Positions 25,623 through 34,148 of a stretch of DNA of 36,288 nucleotides are shown here, piece by piece (position 1 is the stretch's first letter; each line of letters begins with the position of its first letter). The notes beneath the pieces are model-generated. The model was not told the DNA's origin and did not search any database. It saw only the letters and a list, made by a program, of their open reading frames with translations. The DNA lies in the NCBI GenBank assembly GCA_947476215.1, contig CANJQI010000038.1, positions 1 through 36,288 of the forward strand, read 5' to 3'. The stretch is from Betaproteobacteria bacterium (lineage in GTDB: Bacteria > Pseudomonadota > Gammaproteobacteria > Burkholderiales > SG8-41). The position numbers and the translations under genes were made by a program.

Positions 25623-26258
25623 ATGCTGCCGGTCATTGCACTGACGGGCGGCATCGGCAGCGGCAAAAGCAGCGTTACGTCTATCCTCAAGGAACTCGGC
25701 GCCGCGATCATAGACAGCGATGAAATCGCGCATCAACTGACATCTCCCGGACAGGCCGGTGCCGAGGCCATCCGCCGACAATTTGGTCCGACATTTCTGC
25801 GTGCCGACGGCGCACTGGACCGTGCCCGCATGCGTGAGCTTGTGTTTGCCGACCCCACGGCAAAGAAAAAGCTGGAAGCGATACTGCATCCGATGATACG
25901 CGCCGAGGTCAGCGCCCGGATTGGCGCCGAGCAGGGTGGGCCAGCACCTTATATCGTGCTGGCCGTGCCGCTGCTGATTGAAACGGGGGCCTACCGCGAG
26001 CTCGTACAACGGATATTGGTCGTCGATTGCGCGGAGGAATTGCAAGTCTCACGCGTTATGCAACGCAGCGGACTCGACCCCGACCAGGTGCGGGCGATCA
26101 TGGCCAACCAGGCGAGCCGTGAAACCCGTTTTCGTCACGCGGATGACGTGGTGGAAAACAACGCCGATCTGGGAACATTGCGCTCCACTGTAGTCGCCCT
26201 GCATGGTAAATATTCGGCTTTGGCCGCCAAGCCGTCAAAATCCCGGCTAAACTCCTGA
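25623..26258 (+). CDS. coaE: Dephospho-CoA kinase
   Basis: A 211-residue kinase that phosphorylates dephospho-CoA in the last step of CoA synthesis. P-loop GGIGSGKS at 9-16, IDSDEIAHQL after it, HPMIRAE and the lid region VVDCAEELQVSRVMQRSGLD. The longer open frame upstream runs inside pilD, so ATG 25623, 4 bp after pilD, was chosen. The order pilC-pilD-coaE-zapD-yacG is usual in this class. Confidence 0.96.
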   Translation: MLPVIALTGGIGSGKSSVTSILKELGAAIIDSDEIAHQLTSPGQAGAEAIRRQFGPTFLRADGALDRARMRELVFADPTAKKKLEAILHPMIRAEVSARIGAEQGGPAPYIVLAVPLLIETGAYRELVQRILVVDCAEELQVSRVMQRSGLDPDQVRAIMANQASRETRFRHADDVVENNADLGTLRSTVVALHGKYSALAAKPSKSRLNS

Positions 26259-26357
26259 CTGCAGGTTAAAAAACGGGATTAATATCTTTATTTTTTATGT
26301 GATTTGTAGAACAATTGGCCGCATCATATAAATGCCGCTCCTGACTGCCTACGCGCC

Positions 26358-27113
26358 GTGATTAGTTACGAATACCCGTTGAGCGAGCGGATACGCACCC
26401 TGCTCAGACTTGAGGATCTGTATGAGCGGGCGCTTTACTTCACCGCCAAGGCCGATCCTCAGGAACATCACGTCGCTTTGCTTTGCATGTTCGAGATACT
26501 CGAAGTTGCGGGGCGTGCCGATCTCAAGTCCGATTTGCTGCAGGAACTCGAACGCCAGAAACAATCCCTGGAGTCCCTGCGTGATAACCCGGAGATATCC
26601 CAGGAAGCGCTGGATGGCGTGCTGTGGGAGATCGACCGCACCTCGTCCAGACTTTTTCAGATGTCCGGAAAAGTGGGCCAGGAACTGCGCGAAAACGAAT
26701 GGCTGATGGGCATCAAGCAACGCACCAGCATACCGGGTGGCGTATGCGAATTCGACGTGCCGTCATACCATTTCTGGCTGCACCAAAGTGCCGAGCAACA
26801 CCGCCGTGACCTCGAGCTGTGGATGGCACCCTTTTTGCCGATACGCGACGGCATTGCCATAGTACTGAAGTTGCTGCGCGAAAGCGGCAAGGTTTCCGAA
26901 CAAATCTCGACGCAGGGTGTATACCAGCAGATGATGGCCGGAAAAATCGCGCAGATGCTGCGTATCCGTCTCAAACGCGACTATCAGTGCGTGCCGGAGA
27001 TCAGCGCCAACAAATATGCGCTCAATATCCGCTTTACCGTGCAGGAAGGCGGGCAGCGCCCGAAAGTCTTCGAATCCGATGTCAATTTCGAATTGACTTT
27101 CTGCAATCTCTGA
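26358..27113 (+). CDS. zapD: Cell division protein ZapD
   Basis: A 251-residue ZapD (YacF), a cytoplasmic factor that cross-links FtsZ filaments at the division site. [20 protein letters not shown] opens the protein; [20 protein letters not shown] and the C-terminal [20 protein letters not shown]-like end are characteristic. It begins with GTG. A 99-bp gap with AT-rich sequence separates it from coaE and may hold a promoter. Confidence 0.94.
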   Translation: MISYEYPLSERIRTLLRLEDLYERALYFTAKADPQEHHVALLCMFEILEVAGRADLKSDLLQELERQKQSLESLRDNPEISQEALDGVLWEIDRTSSRLFQMSGKVGQELRENEWLMGIKQRTSIPGGVCEFDVPSYHFWLHQSAEQHRRDLELWMAPFLPIRDGIAIVLKLLRESGKVSEQISTQGVYQQMMAGKIAQMLRIRLKRDYQCVPEISANKYALNIRFTVQEGGQRPKVFESDVNFELTFCNL

Positions 27114-27130
27114 TCCCGTTGCGAGTTGTT

Positions 27131-27322
27131 ATGAATGCACGCACCGTCAACTGCCCGCGATGCGGTGAACCCGTGGAATGGAGCACTTCCCAACCCTATC
27201 GTCCGTTTTGTTCGAAGCGCTGCCGCATGAACGATCTGGGTGCGTGGGCAAGCGAGAGTTATCGCATCCCGGCACAGGAAGTCGATGACGACGTCAGCGA
27301 TACGCCCGATCCGGATCGATAG
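27131..27322 (+). CDS. yacG: DNA gyrase inhibitor YacG
   Basis: A 63-residue zinc protein: [10 protein letters not shown] and [18 protein letters not shown] form the four-cysteine site. YacG binds GyrB and blocks DNA binding. The C-terminal tail is acidic ([13 protein letters not shown]). ATG 27131 lies 17 bp after zapD. Its last 29 bp overlap the convergent Nudix-ThiE gene, in antisense. Confidence 0.94.
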   Translation: MNARTVNCPRCGEPVEWSTSQPYRPFCSKRCRMNDLGAWASESYRIPAQEVDDDVSDTPDPDR

Positions 27323-28382
27323 CCGTTTCTTTCCACGCCGCACGCATCATCGCGATGCCGTGTGCGCCAGCTTTCCACGCCTGCGTTAGATCCGCCGCGC
27401 GCATGCCACCGAGCGCGTAGACCGGGAGCGGGTAATCCCGTATCAGTTGCGAAAACCGCGGCCACCCGAGCGGCACCGCATTCGGATGGCTCGGTGTCAT
27501 GTTCACAGGACCGAGCACGACGAAGTCCAATCCCAGTTCGCGCGCGCGTTCAAGTTCTTCCACATTGTGGCACGATGCACCACACCAACTGCATGCCGGT
27601 CGTCGCGCCGCCGACATCAACTGCCGCGAAGTCAAATGTAATCCGTCGGCGTGGACCTGGCCTGCAATCCCGGTCGGGCCATTCAAAACGACGCGCGCAC
27701 CGTATCGTCTGCTGACGGTAATGACTTCGTCGGCGAATGTTCGCAAATCGTCAGCATTAAGCTGCTTTTCCCGCACTTGAATCAAGCGCAGACCACCGCG
27801 CAAGGCCCGCTCCAGCTTTTGCATGAAAATCGTGCGTCCAAACTCGCCGGCACAGGAAATACCGTAAATGGATGGCAGTTCCAACGCACGCAGGATAGGC
27901 CCGTTGGCCGGCAGCAGTGGCGCGACGTTAATGTCGCCGCTCGTCTGCCACGCGAAATCTTGCTGTTCCCTGCCTTGGAGTTCACCGGCCCACTTCAGCA
28001 CTCTGTAAAAGTGCAGGCGTACGGCGGCATGGGCATAATCATGGTCACGTGTCAGCCACGGATACGCGGTAACGACATGGATACCAAGTTCCTCATGAAG
28101 CTCGCGTCCCAATGCCTCGTGAGCGGTTTCACCACGCTCGACTTTTCCGCCGGGAAACTCCCAGTAACCAGCATAGGCCTTGCCCACCGGCCGTTGCGCC
28201 AACAGAAACTGTCCGGACTCGTTGATCAGGATAGCAGCGACAACTTCAATGCGACGCGAGGGTTGTGGCAATACTGCTTGCGCCGAAGGACGGGGGGTGA
28301 GGGATGACGGATGGGCCGCGCAATTTTCATCAGCGGCGCGGATACTTGCATGCGCAGGGCGGTTTTCCCCCTCATCCCTCAT
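27294..28382 (-). CDS. Nudix hydrolase fused to a thiamine-phosphate-synthase-like domain
   Basis: A two-domain protein. The MutT-like Nudix part has the box G79-x5-E85-x7-R93-E94-x2-E97-E98-x-G100 ([18 protein letters not shown]) and would remove oxidised nucleotides such as 8-oxo-dGTP. The C-terminal TenI/ThiE-like barrel (about 190-360) has [36 protein letters not shown] and YALGGM. This fusion is common in Beta- and Gammaproteobacteria. The first ~40 residues come from repeat-like DNA and are probably untranslated; a TTG at 28271 is a shorter start. It lies 10 bp after the DUF815 gene in the argJ operon. Confidence 0.93.
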   Translation of the reverse strand: MRDEGENRPAHASIRAADENCAAHPSSLTPRPSAQAVLPQPSRRIEVVAAILINESGQFLLAQRPVGKAYAGYWEFPGGKVERGETAHEALGRELHEELGIHVVTAYPWLTRDHDYAHAAVRLHFYRVLKWAGELQGREQQDFAWQTSGDINVAPLLPANGPILRALELPSIYGISCAGEFGRTIFMQKLERALRGGLRLIQVREKQLNADDLRTFADEVITVSRRYGARVVLNGPTGIAGQVHADGLHLTSRQLMSAARRPACSWCGASCHNVEELERARELGLDFVVLGPVNMTPSHPNAVPLGWPRFSQLIRDYPLPVYALGGMRAADLTQAWKAGAHGIAMMRAAWKETAIDPDRAYR

Positions 28383-28392
28383 CCTTCCGCCT

Positions 28393-29283
28393 TCATCCTT
28401 TCCCTGATGTCTCTCTGTTTTGCGACTTCAACCTGCCCGCCCAGTCGCGCGCAAACTGCCATGCCACGCGCCCGCTGCGCGACCCGCGCTGCAGTGCCCA
28501 TTGCAGCGCGGCGTGACGCACGGCATCCGAGTCCGCGTCCTTGATTTTGTAGTGCCCCAACCACTGCTGAACGATGTTCAGGTAGTCATCCTGGTCAAAC
28601 GGGTAAAACGATACCCATACGCCAAAGCGCTCGGATAACGAAATTTTTTCTTCTTCTGTTTCACCCGGATGGATCTCATCGTCGACGTGTTTTGCTTCGA
28701 GATTTTCCGACATGAACTCGGGCATCAAGTGACGACGATTCGAGGTCGCATATATGAGGCAATTGTCCGTTGCCGCCGCGACCGAACCGTCGAGCACTGC
28801 TTTGAGCGCCTTGTAACCCTGTTCATCGGCATCGAATGACAGATCGTCGCAGAACAGGATGAACCTCTCGGCGCGGCTGTCAATGTGATCAACGATGTCC
28901 GAGAGATCGACAAGATGCTGTTTCTCGACCTCGATGACTCGCAGTCCGCGCGACGCGTATTTGTTCAGTAATGCTTTGATTAATGAAGACTTTCCAGTTC
29001 CGCGCGCGCCCGTTAGCAACACGTTGTTGGCGGGATAACCTTGCACGAACTGCAGCGTATTCTGTTCGACAATTTTTTTCTGGCCGTCGATACCGCGCAA
29101 GTCGGAAAGACTGATTTTATGTACGTGCCGGACGGGCTCGACGATGCCTCGTCCATCACGCTTACGCCAGCGAAAAGCCGTCGATGCCTGCCAGTCGGTT
29201 TGCGACTGCGGTACAGGAAGCAGATGCTCCAGGCGCGCAATCAGTGCTTCTGCGTGCGCTATCAGTTTGTCAGCGGTTCTCAT
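28393..29283 (-). CDS. DUF815 family AAA-type ATPase
   Basis: A 296-residue P-loop ATPase of the DUF815 family. Walker A is GARGTGKSS (92-100) and Walker B ILFCDDLSF (142-150). Conserved family text includes DLRGIDGQKKIVEQNTLQF, YATSNRRHLMPEFMSEN and SLSERFGVWVSFYPFDQDDY. The function is not known. It lies between argJ and the Nudix-ThiE gene on the same strand, its normal place in this class. Confidence 0.93.
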   Translation of the reverse strand: MRTADKLIAHAEALIARLEHLLPVPQSQTDWQASTAFRWRKRDGRGIVEPVRHVHKISLSDLRGIDGQKKIVEQNTLQFVQGYPANNVLLTGARGTGKSSLIKALLNKYASRGLRVIEVEKQHLVDLSDIVDHIDSRAERFILFCDDLSFDADEQGYKALKAVLDGSVAAATDNCLIYATSNRRHLMPEFMSENLEAKHVDDEIHPGETEEEKISLSERFGVWVSFYPFDQDDYLNIVQQWLGHYKIKDADSDAVRHAALQWALQRGSRSGRVAWQFARDWAGRLKSQNRETSGKG

Positions 29284-29294
29284 GACAGGATTTT

Positions 29295-29430
29295 AACCGC
29301 CAAGACGCCAAGGCCGCCGAGATAAAATAAATATGTCCATCGGCGGAACCAGCACGAATGATTGCAGAGTGCTTCACGTTCGTGGTTGAAACACAGCGCA
29401 TTACTTGGCGGCCTTGGCGGCTTGGCGGTT
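29295..29430. repeat. Long imperfect inverted repeat between argJ and the DUF815 gene
   Basis: Left arm 29295-29318 (AACCGCCAAGACGCC, then AAGGCCGCC) and right arm 29407-29430 are inverted copies matching at 23 of 24 positions. They flank an 88-bp spacer. The motif 'accgccaag(g/a)cgccaag' is a recurrent bacterial extragenic repeat. It may act as a transcript hairpin within the operon or be a small non-autonomous element. Confidence 0.8.
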
Positions 29431-29436
29431 CAACCC

Positions 29437-30675
29437 TCAGCTTCTGTAATCGGCATTAATGCTGACATAGTCGTGCGACAAATCGCAGGTCCACAGCACC
29501 GCTGAGGCGTCGCCACGGTTTAGCACGACACGCACCGTGATCTCGCTTTGCTTCATGACGCGCTGACCGTCCTCCTCGCGATAACCGGGATGCCGGCCTC
29601 CCCCTTTCGCCACCAGCACGTCGTCGAGATAGAGATCAAGCTTCCCCACATCAAGGTCATCGACGCCCGCGTAGCCTATCGCCGCTAGTATGCGGCCAAG
29701 ATTGGGGTCAGACGCGAAAAATGCCGTTTTGACGAGGGGTGAATGGGCGATTGCAAATCCGATACGCCGGCATTCGTTTTCGGTGCGCCCGCCCTCGATG
29801 CGCAGCGTAATGAATTTGGTGGCCCCCTCGCCGTCGCGCACGATGGCCTGCGCCAGCTGTTGCGCCACGCCGGTGATGGCATCGCGCAGCGCCATATATT
29901 CGCTGCTGCCTTCATCGACTAGCTCAGGCATCGAAGATTTTCCGCTCGCAATCAGCATGAAACTGTCGTTGGTGGACGTATCCCCGTCCACCGTAATACA
30001 GTTGAACGAGTGACGTGCCGCATGCGCAACCGCTTTCTTCAGCAATGGCGCACTGATGCGCGCGTCGGTTGCGATGAACCCGAGCATGGTCGCCATGTCG
30101 GGGTGTATCATGCCGGCGCCTTTGGCAATGCCGGTGATCGTTATGGTTTCAGTGCCGACTTTTATGCGCACGGACGCAGCTTTCGCAATCGTGTCGGTCG
30201 TCATGATCGCGTGCGCCGCGGCTAACCAGTTATCGGCACGTAAATCGCGGAGGCATACAGGCAAGCCGGCCACGATACGCGCCACCGGCAGCGGCTCCAT
30301 GATGACGCCGGTTGAAAACGGCAGCACCTGTTCCGCGCGACAATCCAGCATACGCGCGAGTTCGCTGCACGTTTGGCGGGCGTCGGCCTCGCCAGTGCTG
30401 CCGGTACCGGCGTTGGCATTTCCCGTATTCACCACCAGCGCACGCACGGACCCATTGGCGTCGCACACAGACAAATGCTCTTTGCTCACGGCCACCGGTG
30501 CCGCGCAAAAGCGATTTTGCGTAAACACGCCGGCCACCCTCGCGCCGTCGTCAAGTCTGATAACCAGCAAATCCCTGCGGGCCGGCTTGCGTATATTCGC
30601 TTCGGCGATCCCCAAAGTTACGCCGGGAACGGCATGCAACTGTCCTCGATCAGGAACGGCGAGATTGACCGGCAT
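29437..30675 (-). CDS. argJ: Bifunctional glutamate N-acetyltransferase/amino-acid acetyltransferase ArgJ
   Basis: A complete 412-residue ArgJ. It recycles the acetyl group from N-acetylornithine to glutamate in arginine synthesis. The autocleavage and nucleophile motif [16 protein letters not shown] holds T196, the residue that becomes the N-terminus of the beta chain. [12 protein letters not shown] and the C-terminal end ([31 protein letters not shown]) are standard. Family bifunctionality is usual but cannot be proven here. It heads a minus-strand unit with the DUF815 and Nudix-ThiE genes. Confidence 0.97.
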   Translation of the reverse strand: MPVNLAVPDRGQLHAVPGVTLGIAEANIRKPARRDLLVIRLDDGARVAGVFTQNRFCAAPVAVSKEHLSVCDANGSVRALVVNTGNANAGTGSTGEADARQTCSELARMLDCRAEQVLPFSTGVIMEPLPVARIVAGLPVCLRDLRADNWLAAAHAIMTTDTIAKAASVRIKVGTETITITGIAKGAGMIHPDMATMLGFIATDARISAPLLKKAVAHAARHSFNCITVDGDTSTNDSFMLIASGKSSMPELVDEGSSEYMALRDAITGVAQQLAQAIVRDGEGATKFITLRIEGGRTENECRRIGFAIAHSPLVKTAFFASDPNLGRILAAIGYAGVDDLDVGKLDLYLDDVLVAKGGGRHPGYREEDGQRVMKQSEITVRVVLNRGDASAVLWTCDLSHDYVSINADYRS

Positions 30676-30699
30676 GATGCGTAGACTAGGTCAGTTTCC

Positions 30700-31065
30700 C
30701 GTGGCAATGCTTGTATTGCCACGCAAACGAATAACCATATGTTTTAACAAGTGTAATTTCACGAAAAATAAACTGCATAACAAATGCAAAACATGCCCCA
30801 CAAACATTGCTAACCGCATGCGCCGTAAATCGGTGCAAATACAGCAAGGTGCGAATAGTACACTAGGTTGGGCGACACTGCGATGACTTGTTGGGTGGTT
30901 GCGACGCGGTGCGACGAACAGAAAAGTCAAAAGTTTTAACTTTTGCCAACGCGATCACCGTTACTTTGCTTAACGGTCAAACTGCACAGCAAGTGTCGTT
31001 TTGACACGACACTTGCTACAACCACACATACTTTGCAATCCTCAACCGTCCAGCAACAGGACGGT
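30700..31065. repeat. Five perfect hairpins in the gap 30676-31070
   Basis: The 395-bp gap at the edge of the AT-rich island carries CGTGGCAAT/ATTGCCACG (30700-30723), CAAAAGTT-tt-AACTTTTG (30928-30945), ACCGTTA/TAACGGT (30957-30977), AGCAAGTGTCG/CGACACTTGCT (30988-31017) and ACCGTCC/GGACGGT (31045-31065). The last may end transcription of the 65-residue gene just above it. No convincing ORF lies here. Confidence 0.7.
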
Positions 31066-31070
31066 CAGCA

Positions 31071-31268
31071 CTAAACCAACGCTATTGTCTGCTGTGCTTT
31101 AACAAGTGCTTGCTGTGCCTTACGCTGTTGCTGCCGCGCCCGCTCTGCCTTCACAGCTTGATCTGCACGTTTCGCTAGGGTTTTCAGCGATGCTACACGT
31201 TGCTGATCTGGTGTCAGCGGTTTTGTTGGCTTGATGGTTTTGGCTGGTTGGATTTCATGTAGGCGCAT
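31071..31268 (-). CDS. Small basic hypothetical protein
   Basis: A 65-residue, lysine-, alanine- and glutamine-rich protein, MRLHEIQPAKTIKPTKPLTP, followed by one long basic helix (LAKRADQAVKAERARQQQRK). Proteins of this look, with a 'KPLTP.Q.R...LK' motif, turn up in prophage- or plasmid-like regions in my experience, but I cannot name a family. ATG 31268 is preferred; a GTG at 31283 adds five residues. Neither has a good ribosome site. Confidence 0.55.
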   Translation of the reverse strand: MRLHEIQPAKTIKPTKPLTPDQQRVASLKTLAKRADQAVKAERARQQQRKAQQALVKAQQTIALV

Positions 31269-31291
31269 TGGGTATTTATGCACGCGCTAGC

Positions 31292-31849
31292 TTAATTGAA
31301 CAGAGCTTTAATTCGCTGCTCTATTGCCCCTGCCATACACGGCTTATCCGAACAAGCATTACGCTCTCTCTTCAACCAATCAAGTTGATCTAATTGCATT
31401 TTCTTCTTGTCTGCTGCCGAACCCACCGCTTTTGAATAAGACTGTCCTAGCTGGACATCTAGCTTCGCCAAATCCCTATCACTACAAATTAGCCGCTCTG
31501 GGTCATTTGACGCCATCGTGCAATCAAAACTTGGTGAAAATCGACCCGTATCGACGATAACGGTTTTCACTGACGCTGTTGGTTCGACTTTATCTGCAAG
31601 CTCTGCTTTGTAAATACAAAATGAACACCCCTCAGCCATCACGTAAGTAACTAGAATTCTTTTGCCTTTATTCTCAATAATAAAATCCGCTGTTGCGGCA
31701 CCAGCATCGCCTGCAACGGTAAAATTTATTTCTTTTTGGTTGTAATCAACTCTATCTACGGTCAAAGTGTACGTATAATTTCGATTTAGCACTGTCTCGC
31801 AAACAATAATAATTTCCTTTTGTTCAACAAGAGCTTTTGAAGCAGACAT
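31292..31849 (-). CDS. LprI-like (DUF1311) domain protein, possibly the split-off end of the upstream gene
   Basis: A 185-residue frame. Residues about 105-180 form an LprI-like domain (SFDCTMASNDPERLICSDRD, then DQLDWLKRERNACSDKPCM) with paired cysteines, a fold normally found in the periplasm. The first 100 residues are beta-rich and unrecognised (ILVTYVMAEGCSFC). There is no signal peptide and no ribosome site before the ATG. The frame is the same as that of the zinc-ribbon gene upstream, whose TGA is only eight codons before this ATG, so the two may be one broken gene. Confidence 0.65.
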   Translation of the reverse strand: MSASKALVEQKEIIIVCETVLNRNYTYTLTVDRVDYNQKEINFTVAGDAGAATADFIIENKGKRILVTYVMAEGCSFCIYKAELADKVEPTASVKTVIVDTGRFSPSFDCTMASNDPERLICSDRDLAKLDVQLGQSYSKAVGSAADKKKMQLDQLDWLKRERNACSDKPCMAGAIEQRIKALFN

Positions 31850-31870
31850 CGGCGGAGCAGTAGCAACTGT

Positions 31871-33058
31871 TCAAGGAGCAATATTTTGCTTTAAACGGAG
31901 ATCCAACGCACTAAGCATCGCGGTACCAGCAACGCACATACCACTCATAGCAATCCTGCCTTTTTGCGAATGTGCGCGAAACTCTTGCGAAGTCCTTTTT
32001 TCCACAGCATCAAAAGTCGGCTGGCTTATCTTACCGGCGCTCAATAATCTATCTCTCACCATTTTGTTTATTTTCACCTGCTCTGCGAACATAGATTGGA
32101 GCTTGGAGTCATTTGTGCTAAACGCTATACCTAGAACATTCGCAAATACTATCCCGCATGTCGCGATTTCATCAGGATCCGAATTTTCTATAATATAATC
32201 TTTTAATACCTTGACCTCCGTCAGATTAAGATCTTTTGCAGGAAGTTCTACGAGCTGTTGAATTGGCCGCACACTCTCCGCCCCGCCCCCCTTCGCTACC
32301 GCTGGCGCTGGTGTAGCTTGTCCACCAAGCGTGGATGGGTCAGGCTCCCCACCAAGAGTTACAGCCTTGTCATTATTACCATCGGGCACAACCTCAATTT
32401 CTACCAGCCCTCCCCACTTAACCTTTATATCCTTGCCATTAATGGTAGCCTTCTCAAGATAAGTAGCTTTCATACCATCAAGTTGATACCGAGTAACGAG
32501 ATTGTCAAAGCCCGGCCCTAAAACAGGCATTAATACTATTAGAGCGAGACTGCCAGTCACAATGTTATCCAATTTTGCATATTTAATTTGATCAATTATT
32601 TCGTGGTTACCAATTTTCTTGATCGAATCTTTCGCTAATCCACCATGCACCGCCCTTTCAATATATTCCTTAACATTTTTTCTTAATTCTGGCGATGCGT
32701 CTAAGATCAATGCAAAATTATTATCTACGCTGTTAAAGCTTACGAAGCTTCGGTATATGGCTTCGTCAATCACGGGCGAGTTTTGTGGGGAGTCTTTCGC
32801 CGTGTTCTTCAGCGTAACACCAGCGATAGCCATGAGAATAAAGAATGGAATCCCATAGATGTGCCCCTTACGCTGAGTGGGGTTCAATTTGTCCCAGTAG
32901 TTTTGTTCTGTCGTCTTTTTTTCTGGTGGAATTGCTTGTGCTGTTTGGTCACTCGCACTTGCAGGTGCCTCCATCGGAACATCCTCAACTTTAATTCCGC
33001 AAGACCCGCAAAATTTCACGCCATCTGCAACCGCCGCACCACATTCTTTACAAAACAT
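31871..33058 (-). CDS. Zinc-ribbon membrane protein, hypothetical
   Basis: A 395-residue protein. The N-terminal zinc ribbon has CKECG and CGSCG (residues 3-21). A linker and a hydrophobic segment follow (GIPFFILMAIAGVTL, near 70-84), a second hydrophobic stretch (GSLALIVLMPVLGPG, near 170-185) and a Gly/Pro-rich linker near 235-260. The C-terminal region has RIAMSGMCVAGTAMLSALDL. AGGAGCGAGGA precedes ATG 33058. The zinc ribbon should be cytoplasmic. Function unknown; a second protein with the same type of N-terminus is encoded just upstream. Confidence 0.75.
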   Translation of the reverse strand: MFCKECGAAVADGVKFCGSCGIKVEDVPMEAPASASDQTAQAIPPEKKTTEQNYWDKLNPTQRKGHIYGIPFFILMAIAGVTLKNTAKDSPQNSPVIDEAIYRSFVSFNSVDNNFALILDASPELRKNVKEYIERAVHGGLAKDSIKKIGNHEIIDQIKYAKLDNIVTGSLALIVLMPVLGPGFDNLVTRYQLDGMKATYLEKATINGKDIKVKWGGLVEIEVVPDGNNDKAVTLGGEPDPSTLGGQATPAPAVAKGGGAESVRPIQQLVELPAKDLNLTEVKVLKDYIIENSDPDEIATCGIVFANVLGIAFSTNDSKLQSMFAEQVKINKMVRDRLLSAGKISQPTFDAVEKRTSQEFRAHSQKGRIAMSGMCVAGTAMLSALDLRLKQNIAP

Positions 33059-33132
33059 TCCTCGCTCCTTATCGTTGCAATCTTTGTATTTTTATGGCGC
33101 GATGCTATGCGATTTTAACTATACAGCAATAA

Positions 33133-33708
33133 TTACGTAGATTTAAGAAACGTATCGCAAGATGGACAGTGCCATTCTGTAGCTGGGCGGTGCATAAAAA
33201 ATGCAGTAACGTTACCAATAAGTCCGAAAACATTTATTGCTAGCCAAATTTCATTAGAAAACTCAGAATTCTTACACACTGATTTACTCCAGTGATCCAT
33301 TTGCCCACACAACATTCCATCCAAAAAATAATACGAGCAGTAGGCTCCAATTGCCGCGCCAAATATATACATTAATTTATACGGAGCTTTAACAACTCCC
33401 ATTCTGCCTTCATATCCGCACTCAAGGCACAATTTAAAATCGTGTCTTTTATACGGTCTAAGCCGAGCCAGCAAAGTTTCCCTTGTTATTTCTTCATCTT
33501 CATCTTCATCGTCGTCGTCATCATCATCTTCTGCGTATTGGTCTGGCGGCTCTATGGACTTCGCTTGTTTTATGACTGGAGCTGATTGCGTAGCTGGAAT
33601 ATTTTCTGTTGCAGAAGGCTCACCAACAATATTCAAAACTTTTTTTCCGCAGTGAATGCAAAACTTAACACTCTGCGAAACCTCTTTCCCGCAATCCGTA
33701 CAATACAT
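33133..33708 (-). CDS. Membrane protein with two zinc ribbons and an acidic linker
   Basis: A 191-residue protein. An N-terminal zinc ribbon (CTDCGKEV, CIHCGKKV) is followed by a run of aspartates and glutamates (near 60-72), a second cysteine pair (LCLECGYEGRMG), two hydrophobic segments (LMYIFGAAIGAYCSYYFLDG, WLAINVFGLIGNVTAFFM) and a final WHCPSCDTFLK pair. The second and last pairs could form one zinc site on the same side of the membrane. GAGGAGCG precedes the ATG. I do not recognise a characterised homologue. Confidence 0.72.
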   Translation of the reverse strand: MYCTDCGKEVSQSVKFCIHCGKKVLNIVGEPSATENIPATQSAPVIKQAKSIEPPDQYAEDDDDDDDEDEDEEITRETLLARLRPYKRHDFKLCLECGYEGRMGVVKAPYKLMYIFGAAIGAYCSYYFLDGMLCGQMDHWSKSVCKNSEFSNEIWLAINVFGLIGNVTAFFMHRPATEWHCPSCDTFLKST

Positions 33709-33753
33709 GATGCGCTCCTCGCCTAGACAGTATGGTTAGTGACGCTGGGGACA

Positions 33754-33903
33754 CTATTTCTTTTCTGCGAATTTGGCGTTTCTGACTGTACTGATAATTG
33801 TACGGCCATCTGAGTAAGTCATCGTTCCAGCGCCGTTGAGTTTCGGTACGTAATGAAGTATCGCTTTAGCCCATAACAAACGATATCTGCCTAGCCCACC
33901 ACC
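33754..33903 (-). pseudogene. Possible MORN-repeat gene remnant in the gap 33709-34148
   Basis: The minus strand from 33903 to the TAG at 33754 stays open without a start codon and reads GRYRLLWAKAILHYVPKLNG and then GAGTMTYSDGRTIISTVRNA. The G-x-G-T-M-T-Y-x-D-G-R pattern is typical of MORN repeats. A TGA lies just upstream. It may be the 3' end of a decayed gene. The rest of the gap (33904-34148) shows nothing I can name. Confidence 0.35.
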
Positions 33904-34148
33904 TCACATCGGACAACTCCTTATGCAATCACTAACCAAGCCATTGCAGACGTTTGAACTATATTGCATAACGCATTTAGTTAAACGGTCTGAATCACTA
34001 CAAGCACGAATGCATTTATGTAACTAAGATTGGAGCGAGGGCAGCACAAGCGGTCGCGATAAATTGTAATTTCACGTAACCGCATGTTGCATTTTTTATC
34101 GCCCAGCGTTTGCGGAAATCCCATCTCTTAGATCACCCGAAAGTAATG

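Noticed and set aside
31871-31873. A second selenocysteine codon
   Set aside because: The TGA sits in a low-complexity linker, not at a redox motif, and no G-first hairpin of SECIS type follows. A nonsense mutation is simpler.
33904-34148. Integron attC-like or dif-like site in the AT-rich gap
   Set aside because: Short GTTA/TAAC words are present but no paired core sites or dif-like 28-mer could be found.
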